Made by a program: the position numbers and the translations under genes
DNA from: SZUA-365 sp964635845
Lineage (GTDB): Bacteria; Bacteroidota; Ignavibacteria; SZUA-365
Direction of reading: 5' to 3'
Length of the DNA stretch: 64,000 bases
NCBI GenBank assembly: GCA_964635845.1
Contig: CAZWNO010000005.1
Location: forward strand, 1 to 64,000
The notes under the pieces: generated by a model
Databases searched by the model: none
What the model saw: the letters and a program-made list of their open reading frames with translations, nothing else
What the model was told of the DNA's origin: nothing
In this document: positions 53,697 through 61,609 of the stretch, in pieces
Numbering within the stretch: position 1 is the stretch's first letter
Layout of the letters: every line of letters starts with the position of its first letter

Positions 53697-54106
53697 GACT
53701 CGGCACCTCCATCCACCTGCTCGCGGAGGGGCTCGACGAGGAGGAGGATTTTCTTGTACATCGGATCGCTCTTGCGCACACTCTTGAGCGCGCTCTCGAG
53801 CACACCGAGCTGCTTGATGACGATGTTCTGCGCGCGCTCGCGGATGGCGCGCTTGTCCTGTTCGAGCGTCTTGAGCTGCTGATGCTCTGTCGTGCGATCA
53901 CGCTTGACGCGCGCTGTCTTGATCTCGAATTCGAGATTCTCGTGCGCCATCGAGAGCACGCCGAGATTGGCGTACTGGTCGCGGATGTACTTGACGTTGC
54001 GTTCGCCGAGCACATCCTTGAGCTGGTCGAGTTCCTCTTTCGTGAACTTGTTCCCATCGAAGAGCTGCACGGCCGTGTTGCGGCGAGCGGGGACTTTTGA
54101 ATTCAT
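53693..54106 (-). CDS. Hypothetical phage protein downstream of transposase
   Basis: 137 residues, mostly charged helix (NKFTKEELDQLKDVLGERNV, HQQLKTLEQDKRAIRERAQN). In Mu the gene after the transposase encodes the AAA+ activator MuB. This protein has no Walker motifs and is far too short, so it is not MuB. Probably a small coiled-coil early protein. It begins 26 bp after the transposase stop with AAGGAG upstream. Confidence 0.6.
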   Translation of the reverse strand: MNSKVPARRNTAVQLFDGNKFTKEELDQLKDVLGERNVKYIRDQYANLGVLSMAHENLEFEIKTARVKRDRTTEHQQLKTLEQDKRAIRERAQNIVIKQLGVLESALKSVRKSDPMYKKILLLVEPLREQVDGGAES

Positions 54107-54132
54107 GAGACACTCCTTAGATTGTAGGTGAG

Positions 54133-55833
54133 TTATCGACGGAGATACTTGGCTTGCAAATCCTGTATGTCTTCGTCGAGCTCGATGTCCGGCTCGACGG
54201 TTTCGTCGAGCCGTGTTTCTATGACTTCGGCGATCACATCGCCGTAGGAAATGCCGCCCAGGGAGAAGGGCGTTTCCTCCATCCTCTCCGGTTCTGTATC
54301 GGGTATCGCGGGGCGGCGCTGCGGCGCGAGCGCGTCGGATGCTGCCTTGATCTCGGCGCGCGCCTGGTTGCGGTTCTGGCGCTGGAAATACCGCGCCTCG
54401 GCCATGGACATCTGTCCCTTGCGGCGCTTGCGGTCGAGGTCGTCGGCGATGCCGATCACTTCGCCGCGGTGCATGATCAGCGCGCGGGTGTCGTCGGCGG
54501 GATCGAGGATCACGTCAACGATCTCATCGAGCCGCCGGTACGAGATGCCCGGATGATTGAAGCAGTACCACTCGCCACGGAGCTGGAAACGGACCTGGTT
54601 GATCTTCGTGACGCGCTTCTGCAAATGCTGTTCGGTGTACATGAACAGACGGAGAAGATTTTCGGCGGGCGGAAACTGCGATACGAATCCGGCTGAGTGG
54701 TAATTCCAGGCCTCGCCGATTGTGGGTTCGAGCCCGGTTTGCAACGCGAAGGCGCGCAGCGCACGACGGCGCTCAGCACCGAGATACGGAATGCCGAAGG
54801 TACGATCATCGCCGGGGGCAGTCAGATACCATGTGCAGTAACGGTGGTATTCATCGAAGTACAGCGTCGTGCTGTCACGACGAGGCGAGCGCACGAGCGA
54901 AGTGGTGACCTGGTCGCCGCGGCCGGTGCCGGCGAAAGCATGACCGCCGACCATCGCATCGAAATGCTGCTGGATGAATGCGAAGGTGCGCTCGAGCGCG
55001 GCCTTCATCGGGAAGGTCGGAATGCGCGCAAGCGAGGTGATGACCGGACTGATGGCCGCATCGAAGCGCATATGCAACTCAGGCACGGCACCAGGCGTGC
55101 GGCATGCCTGGATATACTCGTCATCGAACAGGCATTCCATGAGCTGGATGCTGTCGCCGCCGATCTGCTCGGAACCGTTGTCGCAGATGAATCCGTACAG
55201 CGGTCGCCCCCACTTGGCCACAGTGTTGATGACGAGCCGCGCGACATCGATGCGGGTGAAAGCCTCTTCCTTCATGGCAAAGCCGAGGATGCGGCCGGTG
55301 CAAGCTTCGTAGATGTAGTATTGGTACGGCTTGATCATGCGGCCGAGCGTTTCGCTGTAGACGCGCGTGTCGGCGACGCGGTTGTCCATGACGAAGAAAC
55401 CCATGAACGGCCACTCGCTCCGGTCGTAGTTGAGCTTCGGCAGATGCTGGTTGAAACCGGGCTTGTCCTTGCGGTATTGCCAGATGAGATCCCATTGGTC
55501 ATTACGATACGCACGGTCGACGTGGCGGCGGAGCGTGTGCCGATTGAGGGACGGGTATACGAATCGCAGCTCGTCGAACACCCGATCGATGCAGGCTTGC
55601 AGATTGCCGAGCTTTCCCTGCTGCAGGAAGGCGTCGAGCACCTTGGGCACGATGCGCTCGTACAGCCCGGTGCGACTGCGACCGGCATCGGCGCGCTGTC
55701 CATCCTTCGGCACGTACTTCAGTAACCGATAGACCCGGTTGTAATCTTCTCCGAGTTCGCGCGCGATGGCCGCGACGGACATGCCAGTCTGGCGCATGCG
55801 CTTTATTTCCTGAGCAATCTGCCGGGCATCCAT
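54133..55833 (-). CDS. DDE transposase, MuA-like
   Basis: Catalyses integration and replicative transposition. 566 residues from ATG 55833 (GAGAG upstream, 1 bp after the previous stop); the longer frame is rejected. Order: an N-terminal HTH (MSVAAIARELGEDYNRVYRL), a second DNA-binding region, an RNase-H-like catalytic core with D150 (FFVMDNR), D218 (FICDNGSEQIG) and E281 (AALERTFAFIQQ), then a beta-barrel domain (WYCFNHPGISYRRL, ALIMHRGEVIGIADDL) and a charged tail. The DDE triad and Mu-type C-terminal barrel are clear. It is the key gene of the early operon. Confidence 0.9.
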   Translation of the reverse strand: MDARQIAQEIKRMRQTGMSVAAIARELGEDYNRVYRLLKYVPKDGQRADAGRSRTGLYERIVPKVLDAFLQQGKLGNLQACIDRVFDELRFVYPSLNRHTLRRHVDRAYRNDQWDLIWQYRKDKPGFNQHLPKLNYDRSEWPFMGFFVMDNRVADTRVYSETLGRMIKPYQYYIYEACTGRILGFAMKEEAFTRIDVARLVINTVAKWGRPLYGFICDNGSEQIGGDSIQLMECLFDDEYIQACRTPGAVPELHMRFDAAISPVITSLARIPTFPMKAALERTFAFIQQHFDAMVGGHAFAGTGRGDQVTTSLVRSPRRDSTTLYFDEYHRYCTWYLTAPGDDRTFGIPYLGAERRRALRAFALQTGLEPTIGEAWNYHSAGFVSQFPPAENLLRLFMYTEQHLQKRVTKINQVRFQLRGEWYCFNHPGISYRRLDEIVDVILDPADDTRALIMHRGEVIGIADDLDRKRRKGQMSMAEARYFQRQNRNQARAEIKAASDALAPQRRPAIPDTEPERMEETPFSLGGISYGDVIAEVIETRLDETVEPDIELDEDIQDLQAKYLRR

Positions 55834-55834
55834 G

Positions 55835-56755
55835 TCAATCTCTCGATGGGATGATGATATGGTAGGCGAAGCGGTTGGCCGTAAGTAGAGCATGGGCGCC
55901 AAGATCCGGGTCTTCAGCGATCTTGAAAGCCTGGGCGAAGGTGACATCCTTCATCTCACGGTCAGCTGGCTTCTCCGCATCGTATGCCGGTGCGCTATTG
56001 TATATCTCGATCATCTGCAGGATGTAACGGAGTTCGTTCTTCTGCCGATCGGTCATGTTCTTTCGGTCTTTCCAGATCAGGCGCATGCCAACGAGCGCTT
56101 CGTTCATCTTGCCGAGAGCGCCATCGATGCTGTGCCGCTTGGGCTTGTCCTTGCTCGCCTTATTGCTCTTCGCCTTGCGCGCCGCAATCTCAGCCTGGTT
56201 CGACTCATAGTAGCGGTAGAGATTGCGCTGGATTTCATCGGGGATCTCGCCATCGTCGTCGCCGCCCGTTTTCTTCTCCGGCCCGGCGGGAAGGAGCCGC
56301 AGGTCACCGCGTGATTCGATCTGGCGCGCCTCGCGGTTTGCCTGATATGCCCACGTTGCGATCTTGGCGGTGAAGATGCAGTCACCCGGAATCACGCCGC
56401 CGTGAACCGCGCGAAGGATGGCGCTTGCCTCGTTGCGGTAACGCTTGAAGGTCGTTTCCGGCATGCTATAATGTTCAAGCGCTTCCTTCATCGAGCGGAA
56501 TCCCTTTCGCTCGGCGCCGGTCGTTCCAGACGGATCGATGCGCCAGAGCTCGTAGAACCAGTAGTTCCACCACTCGCCCGCGAAGCGGAAACGCGCGGTC
56601 TGCGCGGTCTCGCGGATTACCTCCTGCTGCTTGGAGAAGGTCTCCATGCAGCGGTGCTGCATCGAGCGGTAGCGGTCGGGATCGGTGCGTGCCAGCTCGC
56701 AGGGGGCCTCGTCGGCCACTGCCACTGCCATTTTATTCGTTGTTTTTTTGCTCAT
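55835..56755 (-). CDS. Hypothetical phage protein upstream of transposase
   Basis: 306 residues, not recognised. It begins MSKKTTNKMAVAVADEAPCE, contains FRFAGEWWNYWFYELWRIDP and HYSMPETTFKRYRNEASAIL (possible HTH), a charged low-complexity middle, and FAQAFKIAEDPDLGAHALLT near the end. No Walker motifs. It lies 1 bp upstream of the transposase, so the two are coupled; a DNA-binding partner of the transposase is one possibility. Confidence 0.65.
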   Translation of the reverse strand: MSKKTTNKMAVAVADEAPCELARTDPDRYRSMQHRCMETFSKQQEVIRETAQTARFRFAGEWWNYWFYELWRIDPSGTTGAERKGFRSMKEALEHYSMPETTFKRYRNEASAILRAVHGGVIPGDCIFTAKIATWAYQANREARQIESRGDLRLLPAGPEKKTGGDDDGEIPDEIQRNLYRYYESNQAEIAARKAKSNKASKDKPKRHSIDGALGKMNEALVGMRLIWKDRKNMTDRQKNELRYILQMIEIYNSAPAYDAEKPADREMKDVTFAQAFKIAEDPDLGAHALLTANRFAYHIIIPSRD

Positions 56756-56823
56756 GATTTGCCGTAACTGATTGACGTGATTGTTGTTGCTGGGCGAGGG
56801 CCAAAATGGCCCTCGGTGGAGGC

Positions 56824-57336
56824 TTACTTGGACCCGGAGTAAGTATGGAAAAGGGTGTTCACCTGATCCAGCGTACGGTTGATTTCCCTCTTGATCTCAA
56901 TTCTGAACTGAAACGGCTGGTCCTCTTTTGGCAACTGTGGTACCAGGTGCACGAAATCCAGCAGTCGCGCGATCCTTGGAACGTCGAAGTGCATACTCAG
57001 CTTGCGAAGAATATCGTCGCCAAGTCTTACACAAGCCTCCACGCAGCCCATACTCAGAGCGCTGTATCCGCGGTTGGGGCTTTCGAACCAAGCTTTGAGC
57101 CAAGGCGGCACCGCGTCCCAGTTGTGCCGCCCCACCTTGCGAAAGCCAAAAATGCGTTGGTCTCGTACGAGCGCGATCGAGATCAACTCGACCATATAGT
57201 CCGGATTAAAGTCACCATCGTTGATGTCCAATCGTTTGGGTAGCGACGCCAGCTGACTGGTTATCGGGATTGAGTTGAAAGTATCCTCAATAGAAATTAT
57301 CTGGCTTCTTTGCGTGCGTGATTTCAGTGCTTCCAT
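56824..57336 (-). CDS. Hypothetical phage early protein
   Basis: 170 residues from ATG 57336, which has AAGGAG 9 bp upstream; an ATG at 57381 lies inside a palindrome and is less likely. Contains FGFRKVGRHNWDAVPPWLKA and YSALSMGCVEACVRLGDDIL. Not recognised. Its base composition is less GC-rich than the neighbouring phage genes, which may mean separate acquisition. Confidence 0.6.
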   Translation of the reverse strand: MEALKSRTQRSQIISIEDTFNSIPITSQLASLPKRLDINDGDFNPDYMVELISIALVRDQRIFGFRKVGRHNWDAVPPWLKAWFESPNRGYSALSMGCVEACVRLGDDILRKLSMHFDVPRIARLLDFVHLVPQLPKEDQPFQFRIEIKREINRTLDQVNTLFHTYSGSK

Positions 57337-57372
57337 CAGCTGTAACTCCTTACTGTTTATTCGGTTGCGGAG

Positions 57373-57393
57373 CGACTGCAAAATTTGCAGTCG
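57373..57393. promoter_or_regulatory. Perfect 21-bp palindrome between early genes
   Basis: CGACTGCAAA-A-TTTGCAGTCG, two 10-bp arms around one base, just after the small HTH gene and before the next gene. It could be an operator or a weak terminator; no U-run follows. The ATTTGCA core resembles the repeats at the prophage end. Confidence 0.65.
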
Positions 57394-57399
57394 ATGGGG

Positions 57400-57582
57400 T
57401 TAGGCCGCCTTGATGGCTTTTTCAATGCCCTTCTCAGCCTCGTACGCGGCCTTCAGAGCAGCCACGACGCGAAGCGTCTTTTCGCCCTTGGATCGGTATC
57501 CACAGTCGACATGCTGGACGAAGCCAACTGAACAGCCGACTTTTTCCGCTATCGCTTTGTAGAGTTTCGCTTTGGTCAACAT
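57400..57582 (-). CDS. Small HTH protein (Ner-like position)
   Basis: 60 residues from ATG 57582 with AAGG 8 bp upstream; the frame to 57624 runs into the divergent promoter region. KLYKAIAEKVGCSVGFVQHV is a helix-turn-helix-like segment, and the C-terminus is a charged helix (EAEKGIEKAIKAA). First gene of the early operon, divergent from the repressor, the place of Ner or Cro in Mu-like and lambdoid phages. It probably shuts down early transcription. Confidence 0.62.
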   Translation of the reverse strand: MLTKAKLYKAIAEKVGCSVGFVQHVDCGYRSKGEKTLRVVAALKAAYEAEKGIEKAIKAA

Positions 57583-57590
57583 TTTATTAC

Positions 57591-57630
57591 CTTGCGTATG
57601 GTGAAACGTAGGAATCGCAAGCAATATACA
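57591..57630. promoter_or_regulatory. Divergent promoter/operator region of the phage switch
   Basis: Between the small HTH gene and the repressor. CTTGCG (57591-57596) and CGCAAG (57616-57621) form inverted half-sites 19 bp apart, candidates for repressor binding. On the plus strand TATACA (57625-57630) is a -10 element only 9 bp before the repressor ATG, so that transcript may be nearly leaderless. I see no clear -35 for either direction. Confidence 0.55.
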
Positions 57631-57639
57631 TAGGATCGT

Positions 57640-58050
57640 ATGTTGAAGTCAAGTGAAAAGAGTGTCGACGGACACAAAAAAGTGGTGGGCGAACGCCTCA
57701 AGATTTTCGCGAACTACCGTTTTGAATCGGTTTCGGCTCTTGCGAGGGCTTTGGATATGCATCCAAATTCCTTCCATTCGGGCTACATAGGAGGTCGCCA
57801 TTATCCTGGCGGTGAAATGCTGATAAAGTTGCTCTATGCTGGGTGCGATATTGCATGGCTACTAGTTGGTGAAGGTCTTCCACCTGAACCGAACAGGGAG
57901 GAACTGGATCGTTGGTTTTCGATTTGCAAGGCGACGTATGAGCGGGAAGACCAGAGGCTGAGACTTGGGCAGCAGTACCTTGATGCTGAGATCGAACGCC
58001 TTTCGCAACTCCCGGATCTGTTGAAACGAAAAACCGACGACGACACCTGA
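57640..58050 (+). CDS. CI-like phage repressor
   Basis: 136 residues. An N-terminal HTH (SVSALARALDMHPNSFHSGY) is followed by GGEMLIKLLYAGCDIAWLLV and GEGLPP, the pattern of phage CI-type repressor N-domains with GCDI-WLLxGEG. The C-terminal half is a charged coiled coil with no peptidase Ser/Lys, so LexA-type autocleavage is unlikely. It is encoded opposite to the early operon, as expected for the lysogeny master repressor. Confidence 0.8.
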   Translation: MLKSSEKSVDGHKKVVGERLKIFANYRFESVSALARALDMHPNSFHSGYIGGRHYPGGEMLIKLLYAGCDIAWLLVGEGLPPEPNREELDRWFSICKATYEREDQRLRLGQQYLDAEIERLSQLPDLLKRKTDDDT

Positions 58051-58183
58051 CTCATGCTTCGAATATCCATCATGGGAAATGCCTGGTCTATCAACTCCGG
58101 TTATTTAAATTTCTCAGGTCTGTCCTGAGAGTGTCGATACAGGATGGTCGATTCTTCTATTCCAATTCGAGGAGGTTTCCGCA

Positions 58184-58381
58184 ATGGCTCAGTCCGCTTG
58201 TCCGAAGTGCTCTCGCCATGTTTTCGAGCTGAAGGAGGTCACTCCTGCTGGCTCACAGTTCAAGCTCACTTTCGTGCAATGTTCGTCGTGTGGTACGGTT
58301 GTCGGTGTCATCGACTTCTACAACATCCCGAAGCTGCTCGACAAGATCGCCAAGAAGCTAGGAGTCAATATCTTCGCCTGA
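58184..58381 (+). CDS. Small zinc-ribbon protein
   Basis: 65 residues with a strong GAGGAGG ribosome site 8 bp upstream. SACPKCSRHVFELKEV and VQCSSCGTVVGV give two CxxC knuckles; the C-terminus is an amphipathic helix (NIPKLLDKIAKKLGV). Such proteins are common small phage or plasmid genes of unknown role. Same strand as the repressor, 133 bp downstream. It overlaps the end of a convergent minus-strand gene by 24 bp. Confidence 0.75.
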   Translation: MAQSACPKCSRHVFELKEVTPAGSQFKLTFVQCSSCGTVVGVIDFYNIPKLLDKIAKKLGVNIFA

Positions 58382-58591
58382 CGGCATCGCCATCTTGCCG
58401 GAGAGCAGCTCGTCTCGAAGCTCGGTATCGTCACGCAGAATCGCTTCGGCAAGCAAGGCCTTGGATGCCTCGGTCCGGCTCGCCATGCTGGTGAAGGTGA
58501 TGAGTTCGAGCAGCTCGTCACGCAGCGTGGCATCGCCGACAATGACTGCGCCTTTGAGCGAGGCTCTGGTTACTTCATCGATGTGGATCAT
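58358..58591 (-). CDS. Hypothetical small phage protein
   Basis: 77 residues from ATG 58591 with GAAGGA 8 bp upstream; a TTG at 58606 is the alternative. MIHIDEVTRASLKGAVIVGD, then repeated LRDELLE-like helices (TLRDELLELI, ELRDELLSGK). Not recognised. It overlaps the 3' end of the zinc-ribbon gene on the other strand. Confidence 0.5.
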   Translation of the reverse strand: MIHIDEVTRASLKGAVIVGDATLRDELLELITFTSMASRTEASKALLAEAILRDDTELRDELLSGKMAMPSGEDIDS

Positions 58592-58621
58592 GGCGGGGTC
58601 CTTCAAAATGTGGGTGGAAAA

Positions 58622-58840
58622 TCAGTGATCCTCTGTCAAGACGCTGAGGAGGCCCTTGCAGTGGCGGACGGCTTCGGGGGTGCGTCCGTACCACAGGCAC
58701 TCTCCTTCATCCTCGTCGAAATAAATCAGTACGGCGCCCAGGGATTCCGTCTTGCTGACGAACCATTTCAGCGCCTCTACGTCTGTGTCGGTCTCGTCGA
58801 TCGAATCGGGAACACGGAGCTTGCGGCGATGGACTTTCAT
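58622..58840 (-). CDS. Hypothetical small phage protein
   Basis: 72 residues with AAGGTGA upstream. MKVHRRKLRVPDSIDETDTD, then VLIYFDEDEGECLWYGRTPE. Acidic, not recognised. It lies 30 bp upstream of the next minus-strand small gene in the repressor-region gene cluster. Confidence 0.5.
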   Translation of the reverse strand: MKVHRRKLRVPDSIDETDTDVEALKWFVSKTESLGAVLIYFDEDEGECLWYGRTPEAVRHCKGLLSVLTEDH

Positions 58841-58923
58841 CGCGTCACCTTTTCTGCAGGCGAGAGTTCACGGGAGTACTTTAGCACGGAGTCTGTCTTC
58901 ATTTCATCAAGTAAGGAGGACGC

Positions 58924-59157
58924 ATGGCGCTGTACAGGTATTCTCAGTTCATTGCATTGTCGCAGCACGCCGCTTTCAACGCGCTTCATAACCCGGGAGT
59001 GATCGCTCCTCATTCCGGTATTTACCGCTGTGAAGGATGCGCGAGAGAGGTCGCGAGCAACAGTGGCGATCCGCTGCCGCCCCAAAATCATCATGTCCAT
59101 CCGCCGACTCTCGGTGCGGTTCAATGGCGATTGATCGTGTGCACGCAGCAGCCGTGA
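58924..59157 (+). CDS. Small cysteine-containing protein (SGIYRCEGC family)
   Basis: 77 residues with AAGGAGG 5-6 bp upstream. The core SGIYRCEGCAREVASNSGDP followed by LPPQNHHVH is a recognisable pattern of widespread small bacterial proteins of unknown function (YRCxxCG..., PLPPQNHHxH), which probably bind metal through the Cys and His residues. It ends one base before the stop of the convergent late operon (shared TGATCA). The overlapping minus-strand frame at 58837-59124 is a shadow. Confidence 0.78.
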   Translation: MALYRYSQFIALSQHAAFNALHNPGVIAPHSGIYRCEGCAREVASNSGDPLPPQNHHVHPPTLGAVQWRLIVCTQQP

Positions 59158-59559
59158 TCATCTCGCCCGCCTTTTCGCCCCGGATTTCCGGGGCTTTTTC
59201 TTTTTCTTCGGGTTCGTGTACGCGAGCTGCCAAGAGCCGTCGAGTGACATATCATCGGGGTAGGCAAAGATGAGGTGGACCGATCCGCAGGCCAGCAGTT
59301 CGAGCAGCTCGTCGGCGAGCGCCTCGCGCCGGCGGCGTTCGGTCATTCCATCCATCTTGCCCGCGGCGACACTGTTCCAGATGCGCATCGCCTTATGCTC
59401 GACGGCACCGAGCCCACGCCAGTATGCGCGCAGCGCCTGGCCTTGCCGTATAAGTTGTTTTGTGAAGCTTGGCACGCCGGGTCCGAAATACAGGGCGATG
59501 ATGTCACCTTCGCTTCCCTCACCAACCAGGCGGACTGCGTTCGTGTGTTTCTCAATCAT
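59158..59559 (-). CDS. Hypothetical phage protein, end of late block
   Basis: 133 residues from ATG 59559 (4-bp overlap with the previous gene). MIEKHTNAVRLVGEGSEGDI, YFGPGVPSFTKQLIRQGQAL and WNSVAAGKMDGMTERRRREA, ending in a Lys/Arg-rich tail (NPKKKKKPRKSGAKRRAR). Not recognised. It follows the gpG-like gene region and is the last visible gene of the late operon. Confidence 0.62.
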   Translation of the reverse strand: MIEKHTNAVRLVGEGSEGDIIALYFGPGVPSFTKQLIRQGQALRAYWRGLGAVEHKAMRIWNSVAAGKMDGMTERRRREALADELLELLACGSVHLIFAYPDDMSLDGSWQLAYTNPKKKKKPRKSGAKRRAR

Positions 59560-59786
59560 ACCACCTCCCGCACCCACTCAAAGAAGGCGGCCTTCTCGTC
59601 GGGTGTGAACGTCCCGAGTTCACGACCATAGGCTGTAGGTCGGCCTGATCTCGGCTTGAATTCATACCATGCCTTCACTTTGGTCTCGCCGTTGTCCTGC
59701 GGTTTTAGGTCCACGCGCTCGAGCCGGTACCGCAGATGTTCGGCCCGAAAAGCGCGATCGCTTTCCTTGATGTCCTTGAGTGCCAT
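59556..59786 (-). CDS. Hypothetical phage protein
   Basis: 76 residues. KESDRAFRAEHLRYRLERVD, then WYEFKPRSGRPTAYGRELGT and AAFFEWVREVV. Not recognised. It lies 9 bp after the gpG-like gene and overlaps the next gene by 4 bp. Confidence 0.62.
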   Translation of the reverse strand: MALKDIKESDRAFRAEHLRYRLERVDLKPQDNGETKVKAWYEFKPRSGRPTAYGRELGTFTPDEKAAFFEWVREVV

Positions 59787-59795
59787 GATTACTCC

Positions 59796-60368
59796 TTACG
59801 TGAACAGCGTGCGCACGTGCTCGCGCACGTCGGGTTCGAGGGACGCCAGCTCCGCATCGGTCAGGCCGAGAAAGCGGTGCGTGACCTTGCGGCGGCCGGC
59901 GCCGAGTTCGTTGTGATAGGTGGCCAGGCGGGCGGCGCGGCCTTCGCTGAAACCGAGTTCGACATAGGCCTCTGCTTCGTTGGTGCGGAGGATCTTGAGA
60001 TTGCGCATCATCGCGCCGGTCCAGTTGAGTGTGACGCGGTCGGATTCGCGGCCGGCGAGCTCGCGCAAGCGCTTGTATCCGCCTTCGAGAATGATCCATG
60101 TGCGGCGGCTGCGCAGTGACGTGAAGAGCCGCGCCTCGCCACTGTCCGTGAGCGCGCGCAGCGCGGACTTCGAACGCGCACGCGCGGGCAGAGCGCCGAG
60201 CGGCAGGGGCATGGGAGTGGTTGAGTACTGGCCGGTGCCGGTGGAACCGGGTAGGAACTCGCCGCGGAGGGTGCGTTCCTTGATGATGTAGAGAACCCGC
60301 GTGCCCAGGTTGATGAGCAGTGCGCGGGAGACGATACGTCCGGCGATATTGAGTTCGCCCGTGCTCAC
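59796..60368 (-). CDS. Phage virion morphogenesis protein (gpG/Mu gp31-like)
   Basis: 190 residues. IKERTLRGEFLPGSTGTGQY, GYKRLRELAGRESDRVTLNW, TGAMMRNLKI, AYVELGFSEG and the end HRFLGLTDAEL match the layout of Mu gpG-type tail/head completion proteins (RT..G, Y...R...G, LTG.M, GF, FLG.T). It overlaps the portal stop by 4 bp. In Mu the MuF gene sits between portal and gpG; here it is absent from that position. Confidence 0.7.
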   Translation of the reverse strand: MSTGELNIAGRIVSRALLINLGTRVLYIIKERTLRGEFLPGSTGTGQYSTTPMPLPLGALPARARSKSALRALTDSGEARLFTSLRSRRTWIILEGGYKRLRELAGRESDRVTLNWTGAMMRNLKILRTNEAEAYVELGFSEGRAARLATYHNELGAGRRKVTHRFLGLTDAELASLEPDVREHVRTLFT

Positions 60369-61600
60369 AGCATGTCATCCAGCGACGGAGCGGCGGGCTT
60401 GGGACGGACGGTGAATCCGGTGCGGCGCGAGACCTCGTCGGGATCGGTGTCGAAGCCGGCGCCCGTCAGACGCTCGACGATGCGGGCGTTCTGCTCGAAG
60501 TCTTCGCCTTCGTCGGTGACGAACGTGAAGCGCGGGAACTGTCCGGCGGGCGGGTCGCCATAGTTGAGGCGGTAATCGGCGCGTACGTACTGCATCATCC
60601 AGCTCTGGAAGACCTCGATGTCGGCCCAGTTGTAATTGGTCGTGGTCTCGTTTGCTTCCTTCGACTGTGCGTATGTGCCTGTCGTGTGCGCGCGGTTGAC
60701 CACGTCCTGCCCTATGAGGATGCGCTCCTGCTTCGAGCTGATGCGGTCGATGAACTTGTCGAAGGCTTCGATGTTGGCGCCGCCCTTGATGGCGTCGATG
60801 ATGTCGATCTTCACGTCGTCGGGCACGGCGGCGGCGGCATCCTGGGCGATGCGCGTGAGAAACTCGAAGACCTTGTCGATGTCACCCTTCTGCGAGCCGG
60901 CGGGATAGCGGGCGAAGATCGGCGGGTCACCGTATTTCTCGTTGAAGCGTGCCCAGTCGTAGAGTGCGCCGTGCTTGAGCATGGTATGCCAGATCACCGA
61001 GCGGAGCAGCCCGCCGACGTAGCTGCTCTTGCCGCCCTTCATCGGGTTGTAGGTGGCGAGGATGATGCGCTCGGCCGCGGTGTAGGGTTCGAAGATAGGC
61101 TTGTCGTCGTCGGGGCGCGCGTAGCGGATGCGGCTCCAGCCGACAATGCTGCGCTCGTCTGGATGAAGATCGACGGCATCGAGCACTTCATATTCGGCCA
61201 CGGCATGATAGCCATTTGATGCAGGCGTCCAGACCAGGTCAATGCCGGCATGCCCGAAGTACAGGCCATTGGCGAGAGCGTCGAAGTCGCGGACGAGGCC
61301 GGAGTCACGCAGCCGGTATTCGATCTCGCCGGCGCGCCGGATCTCTGTCTCGGGCGCACTGGTAGCGTCTTTCGGTACCGGCGCCGCGATCTGCCACGGC
61401 CATGCGAGGAGGTTGTTGCGACGCGTCTGCATGAAACCGAGGATGTCGGGATCGGCCTGCGGGAGTGCTGTGACGATGGCAATCAGTGGGCGGATGTCGC
61501 GCTTGCGTGCGTCGGGATCGTCGGCCGCGCGGAGCGCGGTCTTCAGCTGCGCGATCGTGGGCAGGGCGTTGTTCTTGAGGCCGGGGTGTTGGTATGCCAT
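60365..61600 (-). CDS. Phage portal protein, DUF935 (Mu gp29-like)
   Basis: Dodecameric portal of the capsid vertex. 411 residues. ADPDILGFMQTRRNNLLAWP near the N-terminus, the DUF935 core with FNEKYGDPPIFARYPAGSQK, IDIIDAIKGGANIEAF, ISSKQERILIGQDVVNRAHT, TGTYAQSKEANETT and a C-terminal NYGDPPAGQFPRFTFVTDEG. It lies 9 bp after the large terminase and overlaps the gpG-like gene by 4 bp, as usual for Mu-like phages apart from the missing MuF. Confidence 0.92.
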   Translation of the reverse strand: MAYQHPGLKNNALPTIAQLKTALRAADDPDARKRDIRPLIAIVTALPQADPDILGFMQTRRNNLLAWPWQIAAPVPKDATSAPETEIRRAGEIEYRLRDSGLVRDFDALANGLYFGHAGIDLVWTPASNGYHAVAEYEVLDAVDLHPDERSIVGWSRIRYARPDDDKPIFEPYTAAERIILATYNPMKGGKSSYVGGLLRSVIWHTMLKHGALYDWARFNEKYGDPPIFARYPAGSQKGDIDKVFEFLTRIAQDAAAAVPDDVKIDIIDAIKGGANIEAFDKFIDRISSKQERILIGQDVVNRAHTTGTYAQSKEANETTTNYNWADIEVFQSWMMQYVRADYRLNYGDPPAGQFPRFTFVTDEGEDFEQNARIVERLTGAGFDTDPDEVSRRTGFTVRPKPAAPSLDDML

Positions 61601-61609
61601 GACGGAAGC

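Noticed and set aside
53693..54106. MuB homologue after the transposase
   Set aside because: Only 137 residues, no Walker motifs.
58837..59124. Minus-strand frame of 95 codons
   Set aside because: Antisense to the well-supported Cys/His gene at 58924-59157.
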